Assembly: GCA_015487975.1 (NCBI GenBank)
Contig: WFOS01000022.1
Location: 51,732-115,731, forward strand
DNA: 64,000 nucleotides
From: Ardenticatena sp.
GTDB taxonomy: Bacteria; Chloroflexota; Anaerolineae; Ardenticatenales; Ardenticatenaceae
Direction: 5' to 3'
The translations under genes and the position numbers were made by a program. Positions 27,874 to 38,747 of the stretch are shown piece after piece. The notes under the pieces are model-generated. The model did not search any database, was not told where the DNA came from, and was given only the letters and a program-made list of their open reading frames with translations. Each line of letters begins with the position of its first letter. Position 1 is the stretch's first letter.

Positions 27874-28020
27874 TTTCGTTTTCCCCCGTTGATTGTAAGG
27901 CCTTTCCGCAAAAAGGATTGCTTTTACTAAGCAAAACAAACGTTGGTTATTTTATTCGGTTTCACGAACAAATCAAATGCCACTTTGCCAATCGGTAGGC
28001 TTGAATGCCCTTCGGCACAC

Positions 28021-28050
28021 AAAAATGCCTCGGCGTTTGCCGAGACATTT
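28021..28050 (-). terminator. Rho-independent terminator after hom
   Basis: minus strand CTCGGC-aaac-GCCGAGGCATTTTTG. Confidence 0.65.
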
Positions 28051-28066
28051 TCCCCTGCCCCTAGGG

Positions 28067-29173
28067 TCAGGCGGACAAGAGCGCAAGCTGGAACATATCT
28101 GCCAGGACCCCAGCAGCCGTTACTTCTACACCAGCCCCAGCCCCCTGCACCACCAACGGGCGTTCTCGATACCGTGTTGTCGTGAAAGCAATCAGGTTGT
28201 CGGTGCCACGCAACGCACCCAACGGGCTTTCGCGGGGAACCGCCCGCACGCCAACGAAAACTTCTGCTTCGGAGATCTCCGCCACATAGCGCAAGACAGC
28301 CCCTTGCGCAGCGGCATCGTCAACTCGTGCCTGCATCTCCGCATCCAACTCATCCAGGCATGCCAGAAACTCATCGCGCGAGAGCGAAGCAAACGATTCC
28401 GGGTACAATGGTTCGACAGAGAGCGCTTCCATTTTGAGGGGAAGTCCGATGGTGCGCGTGAGGATAAGCGCTTTGCGCGCGACATCCATACCGTTCAAGT
28501 CGTCACGCGGGTCCGGCTCGGTATACCCCAAACGATGTGCTTCACGTACAGCCGCCGAAAATGAATGCCCGGCTTCCAAGGCGGACATGACAAAGCCCAA
28601 TGTTCCACTCAATGCCCCTTGCACTCGTAGCACGGTATCGCCTGTGTCCAACATACTTCGCAAAGTGGACATCACCGGCAACCCCGCGCCTACGGTTGCC
28701 TCGTAGCGCAGCGGGCCAGCATGCAACAGGTCCCACAAGTGTAGGTCGGCCGTGAGCGGCTTTTTGTTGGCCAACACGATCCCATAGCCCAATGTACGTG
28801 CCCGCTGGAATGCAGGCGCCATGGTTTCGGCCTCAGCCGCGGTCGCATCGACGATGATGGCACCCGGCCAGCCAGCAACGTCCACCAACGCCGCCGTATC
28901 GTTTTGCCAGTAGCCTTCGGGGTGTTCCGCCAAGCGCTTGCCCTGCGCTTTCCATTCGACCAGGGCTTCCAAGAAAAGCGGCGACATCCCTTCATCCTCA
29001 TGGCGTGTCGCCACCAGAGCACCGTCGCTATCGGCAAGCGCCACATAGGCAAACTGAAAGCCATAGCGAGATTGCTGTTCGCGTGTCGCCAATACCTGGC
29101 GTACAAGCGCACGCCCAACGCCGCCAACACCAAATTGAATGATTGGAATGGTCCGCATCCGCCTCTGCTCCAT
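28067..29173 (-). CDS. hom: homoserine dehydrogenase
   Basis: IIQFGVGGVGRALVRQVL; GIVLANKKPLT; GLPVMSTLRSMLDTGD; adjacent to aspartate kinase and thrC. Confidence 0.92.
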   Translation of the reverse strand: MEQRRMRTIPIIQFGVGGVGRALVRQVLATREQQSRYGFQFAYVALADSDGALVATRHEDEGMSPLFLEALVEWKAQGKRLAEHPEGYWQNDTAALVDVAGWPGAIIVDATAAEAETMAPAFQRARTLGYGIVLANKKPLTADLHLWDLLHAGPLRYEATVGAGLPVMSTLRSMLDTGDTVLRVQGALSGTLGFVMSALEAGHSFSAAVREAHRLGYTEPDPRDDLNGMDVARKALILTRTIGLPLKMEALSVEPLYPESFASLSRDEFLACLDELDAEMQARVDDAAAQGAVLRYVAEISEAEVFVGVRAVPRESPLGALRGTDNLIAFTTTRYRERPLVVQGAGAGVEVTAAGVLADMFQLALLSA

Positions 29174-29185
29174 GTTCGGCTTGGT

Positions 29186-30628
29186 TTATTTCGGTGCAAC
29201 GACCGCCGGTGCATCTTCGACAGGCGGCTCGCCCAGCGAGAACGCATCATGGATGGCACGCACGGCATCGTTGGCGTCGGCGGCTTCGACGACCAGCGAG
29301 AGGTTGTATTCGGAACTTCCCTGGGCAATACTGACCACATTGATTTCATGCTCGCCCAAAGCGCCGAATACACGCGAAGCAATGCCCGGCGTGCGCCGCA
29401 TGCCTCCGCCCACGACTGCTACAATCACCACATCATCCTGCACCCAAACGCGGTCAATAGCGCCAATGGACAGCTCATGCATAAATTCCTGTTCCAATGC
29501 CTGGACAACGCGCAGGCTTGCATCCGAAGGCACCACAAAGCAGATGGACTGCTCGGATGAGCTTTGCGAAATCATGAGCACACTCACATCCGAGTGCGCC
29601 GCCGCCCCAAAGACTCGCGCTGCCACGCCAGGAACGCCCAGCATACCACGACCTTCGACAGTCACCAATGCCAGGTTGCGAATCGCCGTGACGGCTTTCA
29701 CCGCTCGTCCGTTGACCGTATCATCGGGCACGATGAGTGTACCGGGGTGGGTGGGGTTGAAGGTATTGAGGATGCGCACTGGAATGCGCTTTTCGACAGC
29801 CGGGCGTACTGTTTTGGGGTGCAACACGCGCGCCCCAAAGTAGGCCATTTCGGCTGCTTCGGTGTAGCCAATGCGGCTGAGCGTGCGTGCGTTGGGCACA
29901 ATGCGCGGGTCGGCGGTGAGCACACCATCCACATCGGTCCAAATCCAGATCTCGTCAGCATCGAGGGCATGCCCCAAAATGGCGGCTGTGTAGTCCGAAC
30001 CGCCGCGCCCCAACGTGGTGACAATGCCGTCGCGTGTGGCTGCCAAAAAGCCAGTGACGACCGGCAAGGTACGTTGTTCCAGCAAGGGCAACAGGCGAGC
30101 ACGTGTCCGCTGGCCTGTTTCGTCCAGCAAGGGATTAGCGGCCCCGAAGCATTCATCGGTGACAATCAACTCGTTGGCGATAATGGCCTCGGCGGGCACA
30201 TCCTGCGTTTGCAAGTAAGAGGCAACCAGCCGCGCTGAAAAACGTTCCCCCAGCGACGAAATCAGGTCCATGGCGCGCGGGGTCACTTCGCCCAAAATGG
30301 CGATGGCTTCGCACAAATGCATGAACATGGACAGTTCCTGCTTGATGGCAGCCAGATCAGGGCCAGTGGTGCGCCCCAGCAACACGCCAGCGGCTTCGGC
30401 ATGGCGTTCCCAGATGGTGGTGCTTGCGGACCGTGCTGCGGCATCGTCCCCCTGTGCTGCGGCCAATGCCGCGTCGATGAGCATATCGGTCACACCACGC
30501 ATGGCGCTGACAACCGCCACCACGTCGTGCCCTTCGGTGTATGACTGCTTCAAAATCTCACCTACCCGACGAATGGCATCAGCGTTGCCAACCGACGTTC
30601 CGCCAAACTTCATCACCAGCCGACTCAT
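29186..30628 (-). CDS. aspartate kinase
   Basis: MSRLVMKFGGTSVGNADAIRRV; GFLAATRDGIVTTLGRGGSDYTAAILG; ACT domains. Confidence 0.95.
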   Translation of the reverse strand: MSRLVMKFGGTSVGNADAIRRVGEILKQSYTEGHDVVAVVSAMRGVTDMLIDAALAAAQGDDAAARSASTTIWERHAEAAGVLLGRTTGPDLAAIKQELSMFMHLCEAIAILGEVTPRAMDLISSLGERFSARLVASYLQTQDVPAEAIIANELIVTDECFGAANPLLDETGQRTRARLLPLLEQRTLPVVTGFLAATRDGIVTTLGRGGSDYTAAILGHALDADEIWIWTDVDGVLTADPRIVPNARTLSRIGYTEAAEMAYFGARVLHPKTVRPAVEKRIPVRILNTFNPTHPGTLIVPDDTVNGRAVKAVTAIRNLALVTVEGRGMLGVPGVAARVFGAAAHSDVSVLMISQSSSEQSICFVVPSDASLRVVQALEQEFMHELSIGAIDRVWVQDDVVIVAVVGGGMRRTPGIASRVFGALGEHEINVVSIAQGSSEYNLSLVVEAADANDAVRAIHDAFSLGEPPVEDAPAVVAPK

Positions 30629-30662
30629 GGAGCACCTCCTTTCTTCCTCCTGTTGACAATCA

Positions 30663-31712
30663 TCACCATCCTAATGCCCGTACTGCATCCTCGATGGTCG
30701 GTTCAATGGGAACGACCTGCCCGCTGTTTGCAATGGCCGTTTCGGGATCTTTGAGTCCATGCCCTGTAAGCACGCAAACGATGCGCTCCTGCCCGCTCAA
30801 CCAGCCCTCATCGAGTGCACGGCGCAAACCAGCCACGCTTGCCGCGCTGGCTGGCTCGCAAAAAATGCCTTCATACATCGCCAGGAGACGCTGGGCTGCC
30901 AAAATCTCCTCGTCGGTGACGGCTTCGATGCGCCCCCCGCTTTCATCGCGCGCCTTCACCGCGCGCTGCCACGAGGCCGGATTGCCAATGCGAATTGCGG
31001 TTGCCACTGTTTCGGGGTGTGGCACCACTTCACCACGCACAATGGGCGCTGCGCCAGCTGCCTGAAACCCAAACATGCGCGGCAACTGTGTTGCCCGTCG
31101 GGCTTCGTGATACCGCTTGAAGCCTTCCCAATAGGCGGTAATGTTGCCTGCATTGCCCACCGGCAAACAGACAACATCTGGGGCGTCGCCCAACACGTCC
31201 ACAATTTCGTACGCCGCGGTGGTTTGCCCTTCAATCCGATAGGGGTTGATGGAATTGACGAGCGCCACATCGTACGTTTCGTGCAACGCCCGCACGAGGC
31301 GCAAGGCATCATCGAAAGAGCCTTCGACGGCCAGTACACGTGCGCCGTACATGAGCGCCTGCGCCAGTTTTCCCAAGGCAATTTTGCCGCCAGGCACAAC
31401 AACAATGGCTTCCAGCCCCGTTCGTGCGGCGTAGGCGGCTGCGGCGGCACTGGTATTCCCGGTGCTCGCGCAGATGATGGCACGGGCGCCATGTTCAAGG
31501 GCATTGGCAACTGCCATGACCATACCACGGTCTTTGAAGGAACCAGTCGGGTTCGTCCCCTCGAATTTGAAGTAGAGGTGGGGCACACCCCATTCAGCCG
31601 CCAGACGATTGGAGCGAATGAGTGGCGTATCGCCTTCGTTGAGGGTGATGAGCGGTGTACGTTCGGTCACAGGCAAAAAATCACGATACCGCGCGAGCAC
31701 TCCTGGTTTCAT
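30663..31712 (-). CDS. thrC: threonine synthase
   Basis: TPLIRSNRLAAEWGVPHLYFKFEGTNPTGSFKDRGMVMAVA PLP-Lys motif. Confidence 0.93.
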   Translation of the reverse strand: MKPGVLARYRDFLPVTERTPLITLNEGDTPLIRSNRLAAEWGVPHLYFKFEGTNPTGSFKDRGMVMAVANALEHGARAIICASTGNTSAAAAAYAARTGLEAIVVVPGGKIALGKLAQALMYGARVLAVEGSFDDALRLVRALHETYDVALVNSINPYRIEGQTTAAYEIVDVLGDAPDVVCLPVGNAGNITAYWEGFKRYHEARRATQLPRMFGFQAAGAAPIVRGEVVPHPETVATAIRIGNPASWQRAVKARDESGGRIEAVTDEEILAAQRLLAMYEGIFCEPASAASVAGLRRALDEGWLSGQERIVCVLTGHGLKDPETAIANSGQVVPIEPTIEDAVRALGW

Positions 31713-31750
31713 GAGAATGGTTGCCTCCTTCCTTTTCCTCGCCAGATATC

Positions 31751-31802
31751 AAAAAAGGCCCCCACGGGAGTGGGAGCCTCGTTGCTCGAATCTCTGGATT
31801 CG
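31751..31802 (-). terminator. hairpin plus terminator just upstream of thrC (terminator/attenuator)
   Basis: minus: CGAATC-caga-GATTCG, then GGCTCCCAC-tccc-GTGGGGGCC-TTTTTT. Confidence 0.7.
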
Positions 31803-31809
31803 GCTGTCG

Positions 31810-32304
31810 TCAATCCTCACCACGCATGGCAGTGCGGGTGCGTTCCAACATGGTTTTGGCGTCGGTATCGTGTGGGTTGACACGCAACGCCTCGGTGAAA
31901 TAGCGTTCGGCGTCGGCGTAGTCGCCACGGTGGTGATGGACAAGCCCCAACATGTAATGCACATTTGGCGCGTCGGGGTCGGCTTCCAATGCGCGCAACC
32001 ATGCATCAATGGCGCCTGCCTGTCGTTCGGGAGTGCTAGTTTCGAGCGGCCCCAGGCGTGCTGCGGCCAGGTTGATCCAGGCATTGGCGTTATCGGGAGC
32101 GAGTTCGGCAGCACGTTCCAACAGAGGCTGGGCTTTTTTGTGCATGCCAGCCAGAATGTACGCGCCCCCGAGGTTGAGCAAAATGTCCACGTCATCGGGT
32201 TCGGCGGCATGCGCAGCTTCCAGCGCTTCGATGGCGCGTTTGAAATGGCGTTCGTGCAAAGCGCGGATACCTTCTTTGAACAGCGCTTCGGTTTCGGGTT
32301 TCAT
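31810..32304 (-). CDS. tetratricopeptide repeat protein
   Basis: successive TPR motifs, e.g. AEPDDVDILLNLGGAYILAGMHKKAQPLLERAAELAPDNANAWINLA. Confidence 0.88.
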   Translation of the reverse strand: MKPETEALFKEGIRALHERHFKRAIEALEAAHAAEPDDVDILLNLGGAYILAGMHKKAQPLLERAAELAPDNANAWINLAAARLGPLETSTPERQAGAIDAWLRALEADPDAPNVHYMLGLVHHHRGDYADAERYFTEALRVNPHDTDAKTMLERTRTAMRGED

Positions 32305-32323
32305 GGGTACATGCTCGTTTGAT

Positions 32324-33238
32324 TTACGTCTGCAAAAGCCAGTTTAGCAGAAGTGCAAGCGTGAGCAAACTTGCCACAGTCGTCGTCATGACGGCCAGCG
32401 TGGCAAAAATGGGGTCGGAATCGAATTCGATAGCGAGAATGGTCGTATTGACGGCGACAGGCATGGCGCTTTCCAACACGAAGACGGCCACAGCCAGCGG
32501 CGACAATCCGAAGAAGGGGACGATGAGGGCGGCGAGGGTGGGAGCGCCAATCAGCCGCAATCCGCTCACCAAGGTAAGAGCGGGGGCATGTTCGGCACGA
32601 AAGGGATTGCGCATTGCATTCAACAATTGAATGCCTAGGATGACGAGCATGACGGGTACAGCAGCTTGCCCCAACAGATGGACGGCACGTGCCACTGGTG
32701 TCGGGAGCGTCAGATGCAACGCCCCCAGCAGCAATCCCGCGCAGGCGGCGTACACCACGGGCACACGCACCACGCGGTGAATAGCCTGGCGCACACCGGC
32801 ACGACCTCGCGCGGAAAGGTAAACCGCCAGGGTCGAGGTGATGATGGCACTAATGGTCATGTAGACGGAAGCATAGGCAACACCTTCTTCCCCAAAGGCA
32901 AAGAAGGTAACAGGCAAGCCATAGTTTCCAGCGTTGGGGATGAGTGCAGCCACGATGAAGGCGGCTGCGGTAGGGGGTGGTAAGCGTAAAACGCGGGCGC
33001 CAAGTGCAGCAATCCCCCAGAGCAGGACGGTCAACAAGCAGAGCGCGGCGGCAACGAGCAAAAAAGTACGCCCGCCGATGGTGGAACGCACCAGGGCATC
33101 CAGCACAAGGGCGGGCGACAGGATGTAGAAAGAGAGCCGCGAGATCGTCTGGATATCAAGTTGCAGGGAGGCCTGCATTCCTGCGACGAAAAGCACCACC
33201 AGAAAAACAGGCAAGACGATAGTCAGCAACGTTGTCAT
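32324..33238 (-). CDS. AEC family (auxin efflux carrier-like) transporter
   Basis: about 10 TM segments; LIPNAGNYGLPV motif. Confidence 0.88.
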   Translation of the reverse strand: MTTLLTIVLPVFLVVLFVAGMQASLQLDIQTISRLSFYILSPALVLDALVRSTIGGRTFLLVAAALCLLTVLLWGIAALGARVLRLPPPTAAAFIVAALIPNAGNYGLPVTFFAFGEEGVAYASVYMTISAIITSTLAVYLSARGRAGVRQAIHRVVRVPVVYAACAGLLLGALHLTLPTPVARAVHLLGQAAVPVMLVILGIQLLNAMRNPFRAEHAPALTLVSGLRLIGAPTLAALIVPFFGLSPLAVAVFVLESAMPVAVNTTILAIEFDSDPIFATLAVMTTTVASLLTLALLLNWLLQT

Positions 33239-33265
33239 GGCGAGTGGAGCACGAGTGCCTGGTTG

Positions 33266-34384
33266 TCAAAATGTGTCGTCTTCGTTGCGTTCGTCTTCGT
33301 CGTCTTTTTCTTCCCATTCCTCTACATAGGCCTCGTTGTACGCATCATCGTAGACTTCATCATAGACGTCGGTGTCGAAGTCGTCGTCGTCTTCGGGGCC
33401 CAGTTCGATGTAGGTATCGGGATCATCTTCAAACGTAAACAGATCAAGCATGTCGGGCACCTCCAACGCATTGAAACGTGCCATCTCGATGGCTTCTTCG
33501 ATGTATTCGGCCAGTTCGTCATCAGTGGTGCGCTGCAACAGATTTTCGAGCGCTTCGATGGCGCGTTCTGTGCCGATCTCACTCAGCGCCCAAATGGCCA
33601 CATCGCGCACCTGCGCGTCGGGGTCGGCGAGCAGGTCCACAAGTGCAGGCACGGCAGCTTTGTCGCCCAAATGGCCTGCGGCGCGAGTGGCTTCGTAGCG
33701 AATTTCGGCGCTGGGGTTGCCGAGTTCCCGCCGAATGATGGGCGCCCACTCTGGTTCGCCGGTGCGCCCCATGGCAAAGATGGCGCTGACACGCATGTCA
33801 TGTTCTGGTGCAGCATACGCATCACGAATCGCGGCCCGGGTGACCTCATTGCTCACCGCCGCCATGCTTTCAAGCGCCCGTCGCCGCACTTCAAGTGGTT
33901 CGCTGGCATCGCGGAAAATATTCAGCAATGTTTCGACAATTTCCGCTGCGTTCGTCAGGGCAAGCCCCCCCATCTCGTACTCGAAGAGCGGATGCCCCAG
34001 CCCCAATGCCGCACGCGCCCGCACGCGGGGGTCTTCGGTACGGTCGCGCAGCATGGCCAGCAAACGGCGCGTCAGGCGGGGCAGGCTGGGGGTGTTTGTT
34101 TCCCACAACCCATCCACTGCCTGCATGCGCACCTCGGGATCGGGGTCATCCAGCAGCACGAAAAAGAGTGGTGTGAAATCAGTGGTGCTATCGATTTCAG
34201 CGAGATCGAGCAAAGCAGTTGCGGCCTGTCGGCGACGTTCCACAGGCAAAGCGAACCAGACATCGCGGAACGTTCGTTCATCGAAATGCAAAGGGTCACC
34301 CAATCCAAGCAGAACAGGCGTGGAGAGAGGGACATCAGATTGCAAATGCTGGATGGCAGCCTGAAACTTCGTGCTCATCGCCAT
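33266..34384 (-). CDS. HEAT-repeat protein with acidic C-terminal tail
   Basis: repeated DPDAQVRDVAIWALSEIGTERAIEAL units; C-term PEDDDDFDTDVYDEVYDDAYNEAYVEEWEEKDDEDERNEDD. Confidence 0.88.
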   Translation of the reverse strand: MAMSTKFQAAIQHLQSDVPLSTPVLLGLGDPLHFDERTFRDVWFALPVERRRQAATALLDLAEIDSTTDFTPLFFVLLDDPDPEVRMQAVDGLWETNTPSLPRLTRRLLAMLRDRTEDPRVRARAALGLGHPLFEYEMGGLALTNAAEIVETLLNIFRDASEPLEVRRRALESMAAVSNEVTRAAIRDAYAAPEHDMRVSAIFAMGRTGEPEWAPIIRRELGNPSAEIRYEATRAAGHLGDKAAVPALVDLLADPDAQVRDVAIWALSEIGTERAIEALENLLQRTTDDELAEYIEEAIEMARFNALEVPDMLDLFTFEDDPDTYIELGPEDDDDFDTDVYDEVYDDAYNEAYVEEWEEKDDEDERNEDDTF

Positions 34385-34485
34385 TCGTCCTTGTTGTATT
34401 CGTATCTTCTCAGTCTAAGTCATCATGATATTGTAATCGCTTTGGGTGGGGTGTCATCTTGGGATACTGTGTACACAGACATCGG

Positions 34486-36000
34486 TCAGCAAAGGCCAGC
34501 ACGGCAGCGTGCCTCGTCGAACCAGGCGCGGGTTGCGCTGGTGCGAACGCGCTCAGCCACAAAGAGCCGCTCGGGCAGGCGAAAAAGCGTGGCAAAGGGA
34601 ACATCACGCCAGAGATACGACCAGATGGTCGTATAGAGTGCGTTGCGCTGGGCATCATCACACTGCGGGACACTTGCGGCTTCCGCCGCCAAGTTCTGCA
34701 CATCAGCGTTGGTGTAGCGCGTCAGGTTGAGGTCGGCAGCGCGAGGGTCGGTGTCAGGGCCAACAAGCGGGAAGATGTCAGCGTCGGAAGGCAATACAAA
34801 GGGAACCAAAGCGACCTGCCATGTTTCGCTGTGCAATTTCTCTTCGACGGTGATGGGGCGTCGATACAACACATCCGTTGCGACACCCAATCGTGCCCAT
34901 GCACGTCGAAGAAGCGTTCCTAAACGTTCCCAACGGGCATCGGTGGCACTCAGTGGAAGCACGAGCTGTACACGCAGAGGGGCGCCGTCGGCGTTTTCGC
35001 GCATTCCATCGCCATCGCGGTCGCGCCAGCCTGCTTCGTCGAGGAGCATGGCTGCAGCCTGTTGGTCTGGTGCAAGAGCGCGCCCATCCACAACACCACG
35101 CGGTGCGAGCGCATCCAGCAGAAAGGGGGCGCTTTCGTACGCGTCGCGGTAGAGCGTGTCACGGTCGAGCGCCAGCCAGAGCGCACGGCGCACGGCCACA
35201 TCGTCCACAGGTGTGCGCTGGGTATTGAAGAGCAGCATGGCAACGAGGAAGCCGGGCACATCTTGGGCATTGGCACGCAAAGCGGGGGGCGGAATCTGAC
35301 CGTACAGCCACGTATCCCCCAAGAGCAGATCGAGGTCGCCGCGTGTCCAGGCCTTCACAGGATCGTCAAGCAACATCAGCTGAATATCGGGCTGGTTGGG
35401 TTGGCGGGCCACCAAACGCCACGTTGTTGCCCTTTCGGACGTGATGGTGAAAGCCCCACTGGTGCGTGTGGGGGGCCACGATTCAGCGAGTAGAGGCCAC
35501 TGCAAGAGTGTGCTCACAGCCGCACACAAGGGGGGACGTGTCCATTCGACGATGAGGCTCGCGCCCTCGGTGCGCACTTCCTGAACAAGTGAGCCATATG
35601 GATGACGAGTTTGCCAGGCGGTCAACGCGTCTTGCCAGAAGGCAACGTCCCCCTGAATGGGCATCAGGCGCAACGTGCGATCATCGTCCCACGCCCAAGT
35701 GGCACTTTCTGGCATCAGGCGTCCATCATCGGCACGGCGAGCAGCAGTCGTCGCCAGCCAGGTACGCAAGAGAACATCCGCGGCACGAGGCGCGTCCCAG
35801 ATAGTTGGGAAGAGCGCGGGTGTCTCCGTGATCCCAATACGCACAACCGCAAGCGGGGGAATTGGCGTCGCGGTTGGGCGTGTTGGCGTCGGCGTGATGG
35901 AGCCAACGACTGGGGAAGCTGTAGGTGTTGGACGGGGGGACGGGGCCGTCCGACACCCCAACAAGAGCAGGCACAACATCAACAGGAAGAAGCGCTGCAT
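34486..36000 (-). CDS. ABC transporter substrate-binding lipoprotein, family 5 (peptide-binding type)
   Basis: lipobox LLLGCRT; VRRALWLALDRDTLYRDAY; DEAGWRDRDGDGMREN. Confidence 0.85.
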   Translation of the reverse strand: MQRFFLLMLCLLLLGCRTAPSPRPTPTASPVVGSITPTPTRPTATPIPPLAVVRIGITETPALFPTIWDAPRAADVLLRTWLATTAARRADDGRLMPESATWAWDDDRTLRLMPIQGDVAFWQDALTAWQTRHPYGSLVQEVRTEGASLIVEWTRPPLCAAVSTLLQWPLLAESWPPTRTSGAFTITSERATTWRLVARQPNQPDIQLMLLDDPVKAWTRGDLDLLLGDTWLYGQIPPPALRANAQDVPGFLVAMLLFNTQRTPVDDVAVRRALWLALDRDTLYRDAYESAPFLLDALAPRGVVDGRALAPDQQAAAMLLDEAGWRDRDGDGMRENADGAPLRVQLVLPLSATDARWERLGTLLRRAWARLGVATDVLYRRPITVEEKLHSETWQVALVPFVLPSDADIFPLVGPDTDPRAADLNLTRYTNADVQNLAAEAASVPQCDDAQRNALYTTIWSYLWRDVPFATLFRLPERLFVAERVRTSATRAWFDEARCRAGLC

Positions 36001-36002
36001 GG

Positions 36003-36551
36003 TTACGAATCCACCTGAATGCCAAGTGTGCGCAAAATCGCGCGAATGCGCTCCACTTTCTCAGAGGGCAGCCAGAGTGCGCCAGCAGTGTATTCGTCAT
36101 ACGTTCCCAGAAAGGCGGCATTTTGATGTCGCCCGCTTATGGGAATGAGAACGCGCGTCGGGTCAATCGTTTTGAAACGCAGATTCAAGCGAATCGGCTC
36201 GGGATACCAGACTTCTACGGTCACAAACCGCTCGTAAGCCTCTTGCAATGAGACTGCACTTAGGCCAGTCGTTTCAGAAAAGCCACGCGATGACCGCAAC
36301 GCATCGGCGACGGCTTGCGCTAACGGCTCATAAGCGGGGTCATCTGGCCCAAGTTCGTAGCGTGTTCCCGCCGCATACACAATGATGCGTTGCGGTGGTA
36401 CATCAACCTGTGCGGGCAGAACCCACAAAAAATTACCTAAAAGCAGGGAAGTGAAGATGTAGCCGATAAAGAGAATCGTCAGGACCGTGACAACAAGCCC
36501 AGAAAGCAGATTCGTTTTGAGACGTCCATCATCGTGATACTTTTTCACCAT
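36003..36551 (-). CDS. hypothetical membrane-anchored protein
   Basis: N-terminal TM NLLSGLVVTVLTILFIGYIFTSLLLGN; adjoins 34486..36000. Confidence 0.65.
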   Translation of the reverse strand: MVKKYHDDGRLKTNLLSGLVVTVLTILFIGYIFTSLLLGNFLWVLPAQVDVPPQRIIVYAAGTRYELGPDDPAYEPLAQAVADALRSSRGFSETTGLSAVSLQEAYERFVTVEVWYPEPIRLNLRFKTIDPTRVLIPISGRHQNAAFLGTYDEYTAGALWLPSEKVERIRAILRTLGIQVDS

Positions 36552-36586
36552 TGTCGTTCCTCGATATCACGCCAACCATACAGGAA

Positions 36587-36612
36587 AAATCCCCGCCTTG
36601 GGGGCGGGGACA
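36587..36612 (-). terminator. Rho-independent terminator
   Basis: minus GTCCCCGCCcccaaGGCGGGGATTTTT. Confidence 0.8.
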
Positions 36613-36637
36613 TATGGCAATACGTATGGTAGCCAGT

Positions 36638-37651
36638 CTAGACGAGATGGCAAGCGACAAAGTGACCTGCGCCGACATCGCGAAATTCGGGTTCCACTTC
36701 GCTGCACATATCGACCGCGATGGGGCAACGCGTATGGAAGCGACACCCTGGTGGTGGATTGAGAGGGCTAGGCACATCACCTTCGAGAATGATGCGTTCG
36801 CGCTTCAGCGTGGGATCGGGAATAGGAATAGCCGACATGAGCGCCTGCGTGTACGGGTGCAAGGGGTTTTTGAACAACTCGTCACGGTCGGCAAGTTCCA
36901 CCATTTTCCCCAGATACATGACGGCAATGCGATCGGAGATGTGCTCCACCACGCTGAGGTTGTGTGCAATGAAGAGATAGGTCAACCCATATTCTTGCTG
37001 CAGATCTTTCAACAAGTTGAGCACCTGTGCCTGAATGGAAACGTCTAGCGCTGAGACAGGCTCGTCGCAGACGATGAAACGCGGCTTGAGCGCCAGTGCT
37101 CGCGCAATACCGATACGCTGGCGTTGACCACCAGAAAATTCATGGGGGTAGCGTTTGCGATATTCGGGGCGCAACCCCACCGCATGCAAAACTTCGGCAA
37201 CGATAGCATCACGCTCGGCTTTGTCTTTGACACCATGAATGATCAACCCTTCGGCAATCTGGTCGCCAATCACGACACGCGGGTCGAGCGAGGAGTAAGG
37301 GTCCTGGAAGATGATTTGCATCTCGCGGCGCATGCGCTTCATTTCCGAAGGGTTCAATGTGCTCAAATCAACACCGTCGAAATACACCTTCCCCGACGTT
37401 GGCTCAACAAGCCGCAAAATCGTGCGCCCAACGGTGGTTTTCCCACACCCAGATTCCCCTACCATACCGAGGGTTTCACCAGCTTTGATAGTGAAGCTCA
37501 CACCATCGACAGCCTTCACCCAGGCCTGAATACGCTGCAAAAGGCCACCACGCACGGGGAAATATTTGCGCAGATCCTGCACGACCAACAGATCGTCATT
37601 GGAAAAAGTTGGCGTTTGGAGCATTGGTTCGCTTTGCACTGTCATCGTCAT
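36638..37651 (-). CDS. oligopeptide ABC transporter ATP-binding protein (OppF-like), locus A
   Basis: [29 protein letters not shown]-term [13 protein letters not shown]. Confidence 0.95.
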   Translation of the reverse strand: MTMTVQSEPMLQTPTFSNDDLLVVQDLRKYFPVRGGLLQRIQAWVKAVDGVSFTIKAGETLGMVGESGCGKTTVGRTILRLVEPTSGKVYFDGVDLSTLNPSEMKRMRREMQIIFQDPYSSLDPRVVIGDQIAEGLIIHGVKDKAERDAIVAEVLHAVGLRPEYRKRYPHEFSGGQRQRIGIARALALKPRFIVCDEPVSALDVSIQAQVLNLLKDLQQEYGLTYLFIAHNLSVVEHISDRIAVMYLGKMVELADRDELFKNPLHPYTQALMSAIPIPDPTLKRERIILEGDVPSPLNPPPGCRFHTRCPIAVDMCSEVEPEFRDVGAGHFVACHLV

Positions 37652-37660
37652 TCATTCTCC

Positions 37661-38722
37661 TTAAGCTGGTGTCGGCGCAGACGCCGCCTTGCGGGCCTCA
37701 CTTTCCAACTGATCCAGATTCGGCGCGTAAAGGAAGCAGCGCACAAGATGGTTGTCGTCAATCTGGTAGAGTGGGACATCGCGCTGCGTACAGACTTGCA
37801 AACCATTCTCCACGCGAGCCTCGCACCGGTTGGCAAAGCGGCAGCCTGGTGGCAAATCAATCAAAATGGGGACAGAGCCAGGAATGGTTTCCAGCTTGTC
37901 GCGCAATTTGCCAAGCACCGGGACAGAGCTGAGCAAACCGCGTGTGTAGGGGTGTTTGGGGTCTTCGAAGATCGTGACCACGTCAGTGTATTCGACAATC
38001 TGCCCAGCGTACATCACCGCCACGGTGTCGGCCATTTCGGCCACAACGCCGAGGTCGTGGGTGATGAGCAAAGTCGTCATACCGACACGCTCGCGCAACT
38101 CGCGGATGAGGTCGAGGATTTGCGCCTGGATAGTCACATCGAGCGCCGTCGTCGGCTCGTCGGCGATGAGCAAGTCGGGCTCACTGGCCAGCGCCATGGC
38201 AATCATGACACGCTGCGCCATTCCCCCCGACAATTCATGGGGGAAGGCTTCGTAACGTTTTTCTGGCGCAGGAATCCCTACCATGCGCAACAATTCGATG
38301 ACACGTTCGCGGCGCTCTCTTTCATTCAGATCAGTGTGAATTTCCAACACTTCGGCAATCTGATCGCCCACCTTGAAGACGGGGTTGAGATAAGAAAGCG
38401 GCTGCTGGAAAATCATCGAGATGCGATTCCCGCGGATATGACGCATCTCACGTTCTGGTAAGTCGAGCAAGTTCTGCCCATCGAAAATGATTTCCCCTTC
38501 TACAATGCGACCGGGGTAATCAATCAAACGCATAATCGAAAGCGAGGTCACACTTTTCCCGCAGCCTGATTCCCCCACGAGGCAGAGCGTTTCTCCACGT
38601 GCAATTTGAAACGAAACACCATCTACAGCCTTGACAATCCCTTCTTCTGTGTAGAAGTAGGTGCGCAAATTGCGAACATCCAAAAGTGGATTGCTAGTTG
38701 AGATTCGATACCGTTTCGCCAA
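37661..38722 (-). CDS. oligopeptide ABC transporter ATP-binding protein (OppD-like), locus A
   Basis: [41 protein letters not shown]. Confidence 0.95.
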   Translation of the reverse strand: MAKRYRISTSNPLLDVRNLRTYFYTEEGIVKAVDGVSFQIARGETLCLVGESGCGKSVTSLSIMRLIDYPGRIVEGEIIFDGQNLLDLPEREMRHIRGNRISMIFQQPLSYLNPVFKVGDQIAEVLEIHTDLNERERRERVIELLRMVGIPAPEKRYEAFPHELSGGMAQRVMIAMALASEPDLLIADEPTTALDVTIQAQILDLIRELRERVGMTTLLITHDLGVVAEMADTVAVMYAGQIVEYTDVVTIFEDPKHPYTRGLLSSVPVLGKLRDKLETIPGSVPILIDLPPGCRFANRCEARVENGLQVCTQRDVPLYQIDDNHLVRCFLYAPNLDQLESEARKAASAPTPA

Positions 38723-38747
38723 CGTTCAACTCCTCTCGTCAGGTCGC

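Noticed and set aside
33161-34636. 491-aa plus-strand ORF
   Set aside because: Shadow of the HEAT-repeat gene; low-complexity V/D/F composition mirrors the acidic codons
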